A DNA stretch of 64,000 nucleotides, taken from NCBI GenBank assembly GCA_009738435.1, contig CP046522.1, positions 3,663,985-3,727,984 of the forward strand. The letters are read 5' to 3'. Shown one piece after another: positions 1 to 7,463 of this stretch. The notes under the pieces are model-generated. The model was not told the origin of the DNA and did not search any database. It worked only from the letters and a program-made list of their open reading frames with translations. Each line of letters opens with the position of its first letter. Position 1 is the stretch's first letter. This DNA is from Clostridium bovifaecis. Its GTDB lineage: Bacteria > Bacillota > Clostridia > Clostridiales > Clostridiaceae. The position numbers and the translations under genes were made by a program.

Positions 1-178
1 CAACCAGAAAAAGCTCTCCTAGCGTCGACCTTTTTCTGGAAGTTCCTCTGGGGCGAAGCCATAAAATACCAAGGACGAGTATAGTGTAGCTGAAAAAATC
101 AGTTAATTTAGTGAAAAAGCAAGTGGTACTACTCGAAAAATTAAAAATATGGAAGTATGTCTGTAAGTAAAATATAAA
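1..178. repeat. Long direct repeat, copy A
   Basis: This stretch is nearly identical to 1770-1949; about eight substitutions and one 2-base indel separate the copies. It is non-coding in both copies. It contains a short hairpin (CTGA, A-rich loop, TCAG). A small GGA/TCC stem here reads AGA/TCT in copy B, a paired change that fits a conserved RNA stem. The repeat begins at base 1, so more of it or another RHS core may lie outside the window. I cannot name the element. Confidence 0.85.
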
Positions 179-179
179 T

Positions 180-218
180 GGTCTATCTCAAAACAAAATT
201 TTGATTTTGAGATAGACC
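180..218 (+). terminator. Strong hairpin after repeat copy A
   Basis: Perfect 14-bp inverted repeat (GGTCTATCTCAAAA and its complement) followed on the plus strand by a T-rich stretch (cttgtttta). It looks like an intrinsic terminator for rightward transcription, perhaps for a gene outside the window. It lies between repeat copy A and the truncated LamG fragment. Confidence 0.6.
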
Positions 219-230
219 CTTGTTTTATTA

Positions 231-635
231 GCATCAGAAGGAAATGGAGCCTTATTAAGTCTTTATTTATACAGTAGCAACAAGCTTAACCTAGCCGTAA
301 GAGATAGTGCCGGAGACCAGCTAACTTTAATAACATCTGTAGAAGCTGTAACTATAAACACATGGAACTATGGAGCATTTACCTGGAGTTTATCAGGAAC
401 AACCTTAAATGCAAAACTATATCTAAACGATAAAGTTTATTCAGGAAGCACCGCGAGCTTCAAAGACTTTACAGGAGTAAAAACAGCAGTAGGAGGAACC
501 GTAACAGGAACTTACCAGCTAAATGGACAACTAGAGGGACTAAGTAGTTATAATACAGCATTAACTTCTGAAGAAGTAAACAGCATATACACAAATGGAA
601 GAGGAAACTGGGTAAGCTATAAACAGAGTTCTTAG
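231..635 (+). pseudogene. LamG-like (concanavalin-fold) domain fragment of an RHS wall protein
   Basis: An open frame without a start codon runs from 231 to a TAG at 633-635. It encodes a LamG/laminin-G_3-like beta-sandwich with phrases such as NTWNYGAFTWSLSG, KLYLNDKVYSGS, YQLNGQLEGLSSYNTAL and NSIYTNGRGNW. This domain commonly precedes RHS/YD repeats in clostridial wall-associated proteins, and RHS sequence does resume at about 742 in another frame. The 5' part is missing: a terminator-like hairpin and repeat copy A sit directly upstream. The 3' end is cut by the two-hairpin element. I read it as a remnant of the same gene as 742-1791. Confidence 0.7.
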
Positions 636-741
636 CTTCAGATGGAGTTTTTACTCCACCTGAGGCTTAGAAATCGTTATCTAGGGATGTAGCCGCTCTT
701 TACTTCCACTTTGAAAAATATGGAAGTATTAGAGCGGGTAA
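633..741. mobile_element. Two-hairpin insertion splitting the LamG/RHS gene
   Basis: Two strong imperfect hairpins in tandem, 634-667 (arms around TGGAGT/ACTCCA, loop TTTT) and 693-737 (arms CCGCTCT...TACTTCCA and TGGAAGTA...AGAGCGG). The reading frame changes across it, with stops at 633-635 and 739-741, while LamG sequence ends at its left edge and RHS sequence resumes at its right. Subterminal hairpins without target duplication fit a small non-autonomous IS200/IS605-type (PATE/MITE-like) element, but no transposase is present. It shares the 16-mer AAAAATATGGAAGTAT with both long repeats. Exact ends are uncertain by several bases. Confidence 0.5.
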
Positions 742-1791
742 TCATCAGATATATATGACAGCTTAGGAAGACTAACTGACAGGGCACTAAACACAGGTAT
801 ATTTAATTACAATACAAAATATGCTTTTGAAGCGGGAGCTGCTGCAGGCACTACTACAACAAGAGTAAGTGAAATAGACAATAATGGTAAGAAGATAGCT
901 TATACTTACGACCAGAATGGTAATATTAAAACAATTACTGAAGATGGAAAAGTAATAACATATTATTATGATGGATTGAATCAGCTTACAAGAGAAGATA
1001 ATGAAGTATTAAACAAGACTATAACATACTCTTATGATGGTGGAGGAAATATTCTAAGTAAAACCGAATATCCACATACAATAGGAACCTTAGGAGATCC
1101 AACTTCAACAATATCCTACGATTATGAAGATGCTAACTGGAAAGACAAGCTTACAAGCTATAATGGAAAAGCTGTAACCTATGATGCTATAGGAAATCCA
1201 TTAACTTATGACGGCTACACACTTACTTGGGAGCAAGGCAGACAGCTAGCAACAATGAAGAGCAACGATTATGACATAAGCTTTAAATATAACGTTGACG
1301 GTATAAGAACAGAAAAAACAGTAAATGGAGTAACAACAAAATATCATCTTGTAGGGGATAAGGTAACCTTTGAGGATAATGGTACTGATAAAATTTATTA
1401 CACTTATGATGTAGGAGCTAATCTTGTAAGTATGAACTTAAATGGCACTGAATACTACTACATTAGAAATGCTCAAGGTGATATAATTGGGTTGTATGAT
1501 AAGGGTGGTATTCAGGTTGTAAGTTATACCTATGATTCTTGGGGAAAGTTGATATCTATTGATGGAAGTCTTAAAGATACTGTAGGAGCTAAGAACCCTT
1601 ATAGATACAGAGGATATAGGTATGATAGTGAGACTGGATTGTATTATTTGAATTCACGTTACTATAATCCTAATTGGGGAAGATTTATAAACGGAGATAT
1701 AGTATTAGGTGCTGCAGGACAATTATTAACACATAATATGTTTGCCTATTCTTTTAATAACCCAATTAGCAACCAGAAAAACCTCTCCTAG
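742..1791 (+). pseudogene. RHS/YD-repeat core fragment
   Basis: The frame is open from 742 and has no good start codon at its beginning; the first ATG is at 976. It carries YD-repeat motifs (YDSLGRLTD, YTYDQNGNI, YYYDGLNQL, YDAIGNPLTY, YTYDSWGKL) and the RHS-core signature near the end (NPYRYRGYRYDSETGLYYLNSRYYNPNWGRF, written here in part, then NGD). It stops soon after FAYSFNNPI, exactly where the variable C-terminal toxin tip would begin, because repeat copy B supplies the stop. RHS proteins are normally thousands of residues long, secreted or surface-bound, and often deliver polymorphic toxins. This piece has lost both its N-terminus and its tip. Confidence 0.8.
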
Positions 1792-1949
1792 CGTCGACCT
1801 TTTTGTAGAAATTCTTCTGGGGTGAAGCCATAAAATACCAAGGACGAGTATAGTGTAGCTGAAAAAATCAGTTAATTTATAGTGAAAAAGCAAGTGGTAT
1901 TACTCGAAAAATTAAAAATATGGAAGTATGTCTGCAAGTAAAATATAAA
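1770..1949. repeat. Long direct repeat, copy B
   Basis: Second copy of 1-178. It begins within the codon after the RHS motif NNPI and ends just before the terminator hairpin of the neighbouring minus-strand transporter gene. Against copy A it has a 2-base insertion (TTTATAGTG against TTTAGTG) and scattered substitutions clustered in the first 60 bases. Confidence 0.85.
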
Positions 1950-1973
1950 GGATGGAACCTTAAAGCTCCATCC
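1950..1973 (-). terminator. Terminator of the first atoE copy
   Basis: Hairpin GGATGGA/TCCATCC immediately downstream (minus-strand sense) of the 1983-3335 stop codon. It resembles the hairpin at 3645-3666 that follows the second transporter copy, which supports the assignment. The flank is AT-rich on both sides, so it may work in both directions. Confidence 0.6.
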
Positions 1974-1982
1974 TATTTTACT

Positions 1983-3335
1983 CTATAAGAAGAAGAATGC
2001 TGCTGACACTATAATCCCTGCATAAAGCAAGTCTATTAAGCAATATCCCATAATATCCTTAGCACTAAGCCCTGCTATTGCTAAAGCTGGTATTGCCCAG
2101 AATGGTTGTATCATGTTTGTCCATGCATCCCCCCATGCAATACCCATTGCAACTTTTCCTGGGTCTACCCCAATTCTAGCTGCTGCAGGCATCATTATAG
2201 GAGCCTGTACTGCCCATTGTCCACCACCTGATGGTACGAAGAAATTAATAATACCAGCACTTAGGAATGTGAATAGTGGGAAGGTTCTTGGAGTTGAAAT
2301 AGCAACGAATACATTTGCAATTTCTCCTGCAAGACAAGCGCCTGAAGCATTTGCTCCTACCATCATACCCATTATACCTGCATAGAATGGGAATTGAAGA
2401 ATAATTCCTGCTGCACCTTTAGCTGCCTCTGTAACAGCTGCAATAAATCTTTTTGGTGTTCCATGAAGTATTAATCCTAAGAATAGGAATATACCATTAA
2501 CTACATCTAGTGTTAAGTTAAATCCTTTAGTTGCAAAATAATAGAATATATATGTGAATCCCATAATAGCAACAAGAAGAGAAATTAAACGACTATTTTC
2601 TAACTTGTCAGCTGGTGTCATTTTTTCTCTTGGCATTTCTTCTGGTTCTGGATCTTCAACTAAAAGTTTTGGATCTATAACAACTGTTTCTTCCTTTTTA
2701 GGCATCATAGCCTTATTTATTAATGGAAGAGTAATTAATAAAACTAATAACGCCACTATGTTGTATCTAGAAAATAGCGTTTGGCTAGTTGGAATAGGCG
2801 CAGTAATAACACCTGCTGTAGCTTTCTTTACAGCATCTCCACCACCTGCTACTGTTAGCGGAATAGAACCTGAAAGTCCTGCATGCCATACTAAAAACCC
2901 AGAATATGCAGAAGCTATTAGCAGCCTATAGTCTACTCCCTTAACCTGCCTTGCAAGTTCTTTTGCAAAAATTGCTCCTATTATAAGTCCAAATCCCCAG
3001 TTCAACCAACAAGCTATAGTAGAAATTAAAGTAACAAATATAATTGCTTGTGCCGGACTCTTAGGAACCTTAGCCAACTTTTTTAGTCCTCTTTTAAAAG
3101 AAGGTGCATGAGCTAAAGTATTTCCTGTAACTAATACTAAAGCCATTTGCATTGAGAAAGCAAGTAAACTCCATAAACCATTACTCCAATGTACTACCAT
3201 TGCGAGTGGTGTCTGCTTAGTAACTATAAGTCCTAATATAAAAGTTAAGAAGGTTAGAAATATAGCAAATATAAACGCATCTGGTAAATACTTTTGCACT
3301 AAATTTACGCAAGCCCTTGTTAGCTTCTTAAACAT
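1983..3335 (-). CDS. Short-chain fatty acid transporter, AtoE family (copy 1)
   Basis: A 450-residue polytopic membrane protein of the AtoE/TIGR00366 family, expected to import short-chain fatty acids such as butyrate or acetoacetate. Visible family segments include KYLPDAFIFAIFLTFLTF near the N-terminus, CWLNWGFGLIIGAIFAKELAR, a glycine-rich VAGGGDAVKKATAG stretch, and FFVPSGGGQWAVQAPIMMPAA near residue 370. Hydrophobic segments fill the protein except a charged loop at about 205-245. The start follows a GGAAGTG ribosome site. It is highly similar to 3681-5033, evidently a tandem duplicate. Downstream comes a terminator and then repeat copy B. The ctfA/ctfB CoA-transferase genes further upstream would activate the imported acids. 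Substrate is inferred from family and context. Confidence 0.9.
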   Translation of the reverse strand: MFKKLTRACVNLVQKYLPDAFIFAIFLTFLTFILGLIVTKQTPLAMVVHWSNGLWSLLAFSMQMALVLVTGNTLAHAPSFKRGLKKLAKVPKSPAQAIIFVTLISTIACWLNWGFGLIIGAIFAKELARQVKGVDYRLLIASAYSGFLVWHAGLSGSIPLTVAGGGDAVKKATAGVITAPIPTSQTLFSRYNIVALLVLLITLPLINKAMMPKKEETVVIDPKLLVEDPEPEEMPREKMTPADKLENSRLISLLVAIMGFTYIFYYFATKGFNLTLDVVNGIFLFLGLILHGTPKRFIAAVTEAAKGAAGIILQFPFYAGIMGMMVGANASGACLAGEIANVFVAISTPRTFPLFTFLSAGIINFFVPSGGGQWAVQAPIMMPAAARIGVDPGKVAMGIAWGDAWTNMIQPFWAIPALAIAGLSAKDIMGYCLIDLLYAGIIVSAAFFFL

Positions 3336-3369
3336 ATATTACACTTCCTCTCTTTTTTTATTATTTCCC

Positions 3370-3384
3370 AGAAATCGTTTTCAA
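3370..3384 (-). promoter_or_regulatory. Candidate cre (CcpA) site upstream of atoE copy 1
   Basis: Read on the minus strand, TTGAAAACGATTTCT fits the catabolite-responsive element WTGNAANCGNWNNCW at every fixed position. It lies 35-50 bp before the start codon, where CcpA binding would block transcription. A site match only; CcpA itself is not in the window. Confidence 0.5.
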
Positions 3385-3644
3385 AGTTTTTAGTTAAGTC
3401 TTTATCCATCTAAAATAATCAACTCAACCATACAAGTTCATCTCCTATACAAAAGATATTTGTACAAAATACTACATTATAACCTCGTGTATTATTTTGT
3501 ATTTACATCTATTTATATGAGGTTAATCTAATTTATATGATGTAATTTCTGCTTAAAAATGAATTTTCATCTGATAGTTTAAATAATTATTAACTTTCCA
3601 AACTTACAAATTACATATACTATTTGTATACTATAATAAAAAAA

Positions 3645-3666
3645 GGATGAAACCTAAGTTTCATCC
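3645..3666 (-). terminator. Intrinsic terminator of atoE copy 2
   Basis: Hairpin GGATGAAA/TTTCATCC with a 6-base loop, followed in minus-strand sense by eight or more T residues (plus-strand A-run at 3636-3644). It sits just after the stop codon of 3681-5033. Confidence 0.8.
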
Positions 3667-3680
3667 CTTTAATCATGTTT

Positions 3681-5033
3681 TTACAAGAAGTAAAATGCTC
3701 CGCATATTATAATTCCGGCATATATCAAGTCTATTAAACAGTATCCCATGATATCTTTAGCACTAAGTCCTGCTATTGCTAATGCTGGTAATGCCCAGAA
3801 TGGTTGTATCATGTTTGTCCATGCATCTCCCCAAGCAATACCCATTGCAACTTTTGCTGGATCTACTCCAAGTTGTGCTGCTGCTGGCATCATTATAGGC
3901 GCTTGTACTGCCCATTGTCCACCACCTGATGGTACGAAGAAGTTAATAATACCACCAGCTAAGAATGTAAATAATGGGAAAGTTCTTGGTGTTGAAATAG
4001 CAACGAATACATTTGCAATTTCCCCTGCAAGAGAAGCTCCTGCAGCATTTGCTCCCACCATCATACCCATTATACCTGCATAGAATGGGAATTGAAGAAT
4101 AATTCCGGCTGCTCCTTTAGCTGCATCTGTAATAGCTGCAATAAATCTTTTTGGTGTTCCATGAAGTATTAATCCTAAGAATAGGAATATACCATTAACT
4201 ACGTCTAGTGTTAAATTAAAGCCCTTAGTTGCAAAATAGTAGAATATATAAGTGAAGCCCATAGCTGCTACAAGTAGAGAGATTAAACGACTATTTTCTA
4301 ACTTATCAGCTGGAGTCATCTTATCTCTAGGTATTTCTTCTGGTTCTGGCTCTTCAATTAACATCTTTGGATCAACTACAATAGTTTCTTCTTTACTTGG
4401 CATCATAGCCTTATTAAGTAATGGAAGTGTAACTAATAAAATTAATACTGCCACTAAGCTATATGTTGAGAATAAAGTCTGACTAGTTGGTATAGGATTT
4501 GCTATAACCCCTGCTGTAGCTTTCTTTACAGCATCTCCTCCACCTGCTACTGTTAGAGGAATAGAACCTGAAAGTCCTGCGTGCCATACCATAAATCCTG
4601 AGTATGCAGAAGCTATAAGCAATCTATAGTCTACACCTTTAACTTCTCTTGCAAGTTCCTTTGCAAAAATTGCTCCTATTATAAGTCCAAATCCCCAGTT
4701 TAACCAGCAAGCTATAGTAGAAATTAAAGTAACAAACATAATTGCTTGTGCTGGTGTCTTAGGTATTCTAGCTAACTTTCTTAATCCTTTTTTGAAGGCT
4801 GGTGCGTTAGCTAGTGCACTACCTGTAACTAGTACTAAAGCCATCTGCATTGAGAATGCAAGCAAGCTCCATAATCCATTACTCCAATGAACTACCATTG
4901 CTAATGGAGTTTGTTTAGTAACAATGATTCCTAAAATAAATGTTAAAAATGTTAAGAAAACAGCAAAAATAAATGCATCTGGTAGGTACTTTTGTACAAG
5001 ATTTACGCAAGCCCTTGTTAATTTTTTAAACAT
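3681..5033 (-). CDS. Short-chain fatty acid transporter, AtoE family (copy 2)
   Basis: A 450-residue protein almost collinear with 1983-3335, differing mainly in conservative substitutions (for example SALANAPAFKKGLRKLARIPK against NTLAHAPSFKRGLKKLAKVPK) and in the central charged loop. It has the same family hallmarks: KYLPDAFIFAVFLTF, WLNWGFGLIIGAIFAKELAR and VPSGGGQWAVQAPIMMPAA. It lies 105 bp after ctfB, from which it is separated by a perfect 12-bp inverted repeat. It may therefore be partly co-transcribed with ctfA/ctfB. The likely role is uptake of short-chain acids that CtfAB then converts to CoA thioesters. The start is supported by GGAGTGGGGAGCAA just upstream. Confidence 0.9.
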   Translation of the reverse strand: MFKKLTRACVNLVQKYLPDAFIFAVFLTFLTFILGIIVTKQTPLAMVVHWSNGLWSLLAFSMQMALVLVTGSALANAPAFKKGLRKLARIPKTPAQAIMFVTLISTIACWLNWGFGLIIGAIFAKELAREVKGVDYRLLIASAYSGFMVWHAGLSGSIPLTVAGGGDAVKKATAGVIANPIPTSQTLFSTYSLVAVLILLVTLPLLNKAMMPSKEETIVVDPKMLIEEPEPEEIPRDKMTPADKLENSRLISLLVAAMGFTYIFYYFATKGFNLTLDVVNGIFLFLGLILHGTPKRFIAAITDAAKGAAGIILQFPFYAGIMGMMVGANAAGASLAGEIANVFVAISTPRTFPLFTFLAGGIINFFVPSGGGQWAVQAPIMMPAAAQLGVDPAKVAMGIAWGDAWTNMIQPFWALPALAIAGLSAKDIMGYCLIDLIYAGIIICGAFYFL

Positions 5034-5071
5034 TTGCTCCCCACTCCTTATACTTTTGATTTTTATTTATG

Positions 5072-5117
5072 CTAAACTTGATAAAGAATTATTTTTCTAA
5101 TCCTCTATCAAGTTTAG
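5072..5117 (-). terminator. Inverted repeat between ctfB and atoE copy 2
   Basis: Perfect 12-bp arms, CTAAACTTGATA (5072-5083) and TATCAAGTTTAG (5106-5117), with a 22-base loop. In minus-strand sense the 3' arm is followed by CATAAATAAAAATC, which is not a clean T-tract, so it could be a weak terminator, an mRNA-stability hairpin or an operator. Confidence 0.45.
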
Positions 5118-5138
5118 ATTTCTAAATTTAAAGCTTTA

Positions 5139-5798
5139 TTAAACTTCCATTGGTTTTAAATCTTCAGCAATAATTAAATCTGCTTCAGTAGCAGCTTTAA
5201 CATCTTCAACTGTAAATCCTTCACCAATTTCTCTTAAAACTAATCCTTCTTTAGTTACTTCCATAACTCCCATTTCAGTTATTATTAAGTTTACTTGGTT
5301 TGCAGCTGTTAATGGAAGCGTACATTGTTTTAGTATCTTTGGAGCTCCTTTTGCTGTATGTTCCATTGCTACTATAACCTTTTTAGCTCCTACAACTAGA
5401 TCCATTGCTCCTCCCATACCTGGAACCATTTTTCCTGGTATCATCCAGTTTGCAAGATTTCCTTTATCATCTACTTGTAGTGCACCAAGCACTGTCATAT
5501 CTACATGTCCACCTCTTATTATAGTAAAGGACATTGAGCTATCAAAGAAGGCTGCGCCTGGATGTATAGTTACAAATCCACCGCCAGCATTTACAAGATC
5601 TTTGTCTTCTTTTCCTGCTTCTGGTGCTGATCCAAGACCTACAAATCCATTTTCTGATTGTAGTGTAACATCCATTCCTTCTGGAATGTAGTTAGCAACC
5701 ATTGTTGGAAGACCAATTCCTAGATTTACAACGTCTCCATCCTTTAATTCTTTAGCAACTCTTCTTGCAATTAATTCTTTTACTCCGCTTTTTCCCAT
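5139..5798 (-). CDS. ctfB: Acetate/butyrate-acetoacetate CoA-transferase, subunit B
   Basis: A 219-residue beta subunit of a family I 3-oxoacid CoA-transferase (CtfB/AtoA/ScoB type). The catalytic glutamate motif is visible as SENGFVG (residues about 49-55), preceded by [18 protein letters not shown] and followed by [17 protein letters not shown]. The enzyme moves CoA between acyl-CoA and acetate, butyrate or acetoacetate in the cytosol. It follows ctfA with one base between stop and start, so they form one transcript and a heterodimer. The start is preceded by AGGAGGACAAGTAAA. The paired subunit and neighbouring transporters make the assignment secure, while the exact preferred acyl group is not visible. 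Confidence 0.92.
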   Translation of the reverse strand: MGKSGVKELIARRVAKELKDGDVVNLGIGLPTMVANYIPEGMDVTLQSENGFVGLGSAPEAGKEDKDLVNAGGGFVTIHPGAAFFDSSMSFTIIRGGHVDMTVLGALQVDDKGNLANWMIPGKMVPGMGGAMDLVVGAKKVIVAMEHTAKGAPKILKQCTLPLTAANQVNLIITEMGVMEVTKEGLVLREIGEGFTVEDVKAATEADLIIAEDLKPMEV

Positions 5799-5799
5799 T

Positions 5800-6453
5800 T
5801 TACTTGTCCTCCTTTACTATATAATCTACAAAAATTCCAGGAGTCATTACATTGCTTGGATCTATCTCTCCAACTTCTACTAATTCTTCAGCTTCTACAA
5901 TAACTAATTCTGCTGCAGTAGCCATTAATGGGTTAAAGTTTCTAGTTGATTTGTTATAATATACATTTCCTTTTTTATCAACCTTAGAGCCAAAGATTAT
6001 AGCTACATCTGCTTTTAAAGGTTTTTCTAAAAGATATTCTGTTCCATCAACAGTTATCTTCTCTTTTCCATTTTCAACAATTGTTCCAAGTCCTGTTGGA
6101 GTTAAAAATCCTCCAAGTCCAGCTCCACCACATCTTACTCTTTCTGCTAGAGTTCCTTGTGGGACTAGCTCTACATCCAATTCTCCTGCATTCATTTGTC
6201 TTCCTGTTTCTGCATTAGTTCCTATGTGGCTAGCTATAACCTTTTTAACCTGCTTATTTACTACTAATTTTCCTACTCCTCTATCTACATAGGATGTATC
6301 GTTACAAATGATTGTTAAATCTTTTACCCCTTTTGAAGCTAGCTCGTCTATAATCTGACATGGGCTTCCTGTTGCAAGAAATCCTCCTACCATCACAGAC
6401 ATACCATCTTTGATATAGCCAGCAGCCTCTTCTAGAGTGATTAATTTGTTCAT
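5800..6453 (-). CDS. ctfA: Acetate/butyrate-acetoacetate CoA-transferase, subunit A
   Basis: A 217-residue alpha subunit of the family I CoA-transferase (CtfA/AtoD/ScoA type). It has the CoA-binding glycine motif [17 protein letters not shown] (residues about 22-38), then [13 protein letters not shown], and [15 protein letters not shown] typical of the subunit. It is first in the ctfA-ctfB pair. The start is preceded by AAAGGAGGAGAGTAT. A near-consensus cre site lies about 50 bp upstream. With the AtoE transporters it would activate imported acids or reassimilate fermentation acids. Solventogenic clostridia use the same pair for acetoacetyl-CoA to acetoacetate, but no adc or thl gene is in view. 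Confidence 0.92.
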   Translation of the reverse strand: MNKLITLEEAAGYIKDGMSVMVGGFLATGSPCQIIDELASKGVKDLTIICNDTSYVDRGVGKLVVNKQVKKVIASHIGTNAETGRQMNAGELDVELVPQGTLAERVRCGGAGLGGFLTPTGLGTIVENGKEKITVDGTEYLLEKPLKADVAIIFGSKVDKKGNVYYNKSTRNFNPLMATAAELVIVEAEELVEVGEIDPSNVMTPGIFVDYIVKEDK

Positions 6454-6500
6454 ATACTCTCCTCCTTTAATAATATATAATAATTTAAAATTGCAAGTTA

Positions 6501-6515
6501 TTGCAATCGTTTACC
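6501..6515 (+). promoter_or_regulatory. Candidate cre (CcpA) site upstream of ctfA
   Basis: TTGCAATCGTTTACC matches WTGNAANCGNWNNCW except at the last position. It overlaps the likely promoter about 50 bp before the ctfA start. A second cre-like site sits before atoE copy 1, suggesting shared carbon-catabolite control. Confidence 0.4.
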
Positions 6516-6966
6516 TATGCTTTTGTTAACATATTAACGCATGGCAATAAATGGCCTATAATGAACCTAACTTAAATTCGTAAGATTTATTATAACCACC
6601 AATTCATTTACACTTTATTCTATATAAGATATTTCATACCATATTATGTACATACTTTATTTGATATTGTAGTATATTTTTCCTCTTAATATAATTATAC
6701 CTAAATATTAGTAATAGTAAATATGATTTTTTACTTTTTATTAAAATTTATATATGTAGATCTATTAACTCATATATCTTACATATGCACATTGTGCATA
6801 AAAACGGTATAATAATTTCTTTAATGAACACTTTGTATTTTTTTTAACAATTTCATCTATAATTATATACCTATTATGTAAATTAGTCCATACCTTTCAA
6901 GGACATAGTCTGCATTATTATGGAGTTTCATGTAAAATAATGATTATTATATTCTTGGTCGACGTA

Positions 6967-7002
6967 AAAAGCCTTGAATTTCAAACTTAGTTCAAGGCTT
7001 TT
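6967..7002 (-). terminator. Terminator of the KAS III/CoA-transferase/MaoC operon
   Basis: Hairpin AAAAGCCTTGAA/TTCAAGGCTTTT, 12-bp arms with a 12-base loop and T-tracts on both sides. It lies just beyond the maoC stop and should end minus-strand transcription. Confidence 0.85.
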
Positions 7003-7020
7003 TATGTTGGCTATAAAATA

Positions 7021-7446
7021 TTATTTATTAGCTTTAGGAGGCATAACTTTAGCTTGGCCTTCTATAACTACTTTACCCTCTTGATTAGTAACTGTTGTTT
7101 TGAGAACTAATCTATTTTTTTCTTCATTTCTTTCTATCACTTCTGCTTCTGCAGTTACTGTATCTCCCATTCTTACTGGTGCTATAAATCTTAATTCTTG
7201 GCTCATGTATATTGTTCCTGGTCCAGGGAGGTACATTCCAAGTACAGTTGAAATTAAACTAGAAACCAACATTCCATGACATATTCTGCCTTTAAACATT
7301 GCCTTTTCGGATGCAGCCTGATTAACATGAGCAGGATTTAAATCTCCTGATATTCCTGCAAATAAATATACATCAGTTTCTGTTAAAGTTTTAGTAAACG
7401 AAGCCTTATCTCCTAATTGAATTTCATTAATAGTTTTTCCTATCAT
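7021..7446 (-). CDS. MaoC-like (R)-specific enoyl-CoA hydratase
   Basis: A hot-dog-fold protein of about 141 residues with the hydratase-2 motif FAGISGDLNPAHVNQAAS, in which Asp35 and His40 are the expected catalytic pair. PhaJ-type enzymes reversibly hydrate trans-2-enoyl-CoA to (R)-3-hydroxyacyl-CoA. I chose the ATG at 7446 over the in-frame ATG at 7470: AAAGGAGAAATTAAA lies at ideal distance from it, while the upstream start overlaps the previous gene. It is the last gene of the operon led by the sigma-54 promoter at 9893-9908, after the KAS III-like and CoA-transferase genes. That suggests dehydration or hydration of a short acyl-CoA made by the transferase. The substrate is not visible. 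Confidence 0.85.
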   Translation of the reverse strand: MIGKTINEIQLGDKASFTKTLTETDVYLFAGISGDLNPAHVNQAASEKAMFKGRICHGMLVSSLISTVLGMYLPGPGTIYMSQELRFIAPVRMGDTVTAEAEVIERNEEKNRLVLKTTVTNQEGKVVIEGQAKVMPPKANK

Positions 7447-7463
7447 TTTAATTTCTCCTTTCT

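Larger units (their letters stand above)
3336..3680. other. Intergenic region between the two atoE copies
   Basis: About 345 bp without a gene. It contains the cre-like site at 3370-3384 near the start of copy 1 and the terminator of copy 2 at 3645-3666. The rest is AT-rich, and no RNA gene or confident -35/-10 pair was recognised. Confidence 0.6.
6454..7020. other. Intergenic region upstream of ctfA
   Basis: About 570 bp without a gene. It holds the ctfA ribosome site, a cre-like site (6501-6515) and, at its right end, the terminator of the maoC operon (6967-7002). Two TTGCAA boxes at 6491-6506 could serve as -35 elements ahead of AT-rich -10 candidates, but no single promoter stands out. 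No sigma-54 -24/-12 site was found here, unlike the operons to the right. Confidence 0.5.

Noticed and set aside
1983..6453. Sigma-54 promoters before atoE or ctfA
   Set aside because: Nearest candidates have GG and GC 9 bases apart or poor hexamers; only livH and the KAS III-like gene have exact 10-base spacing with good consensus.
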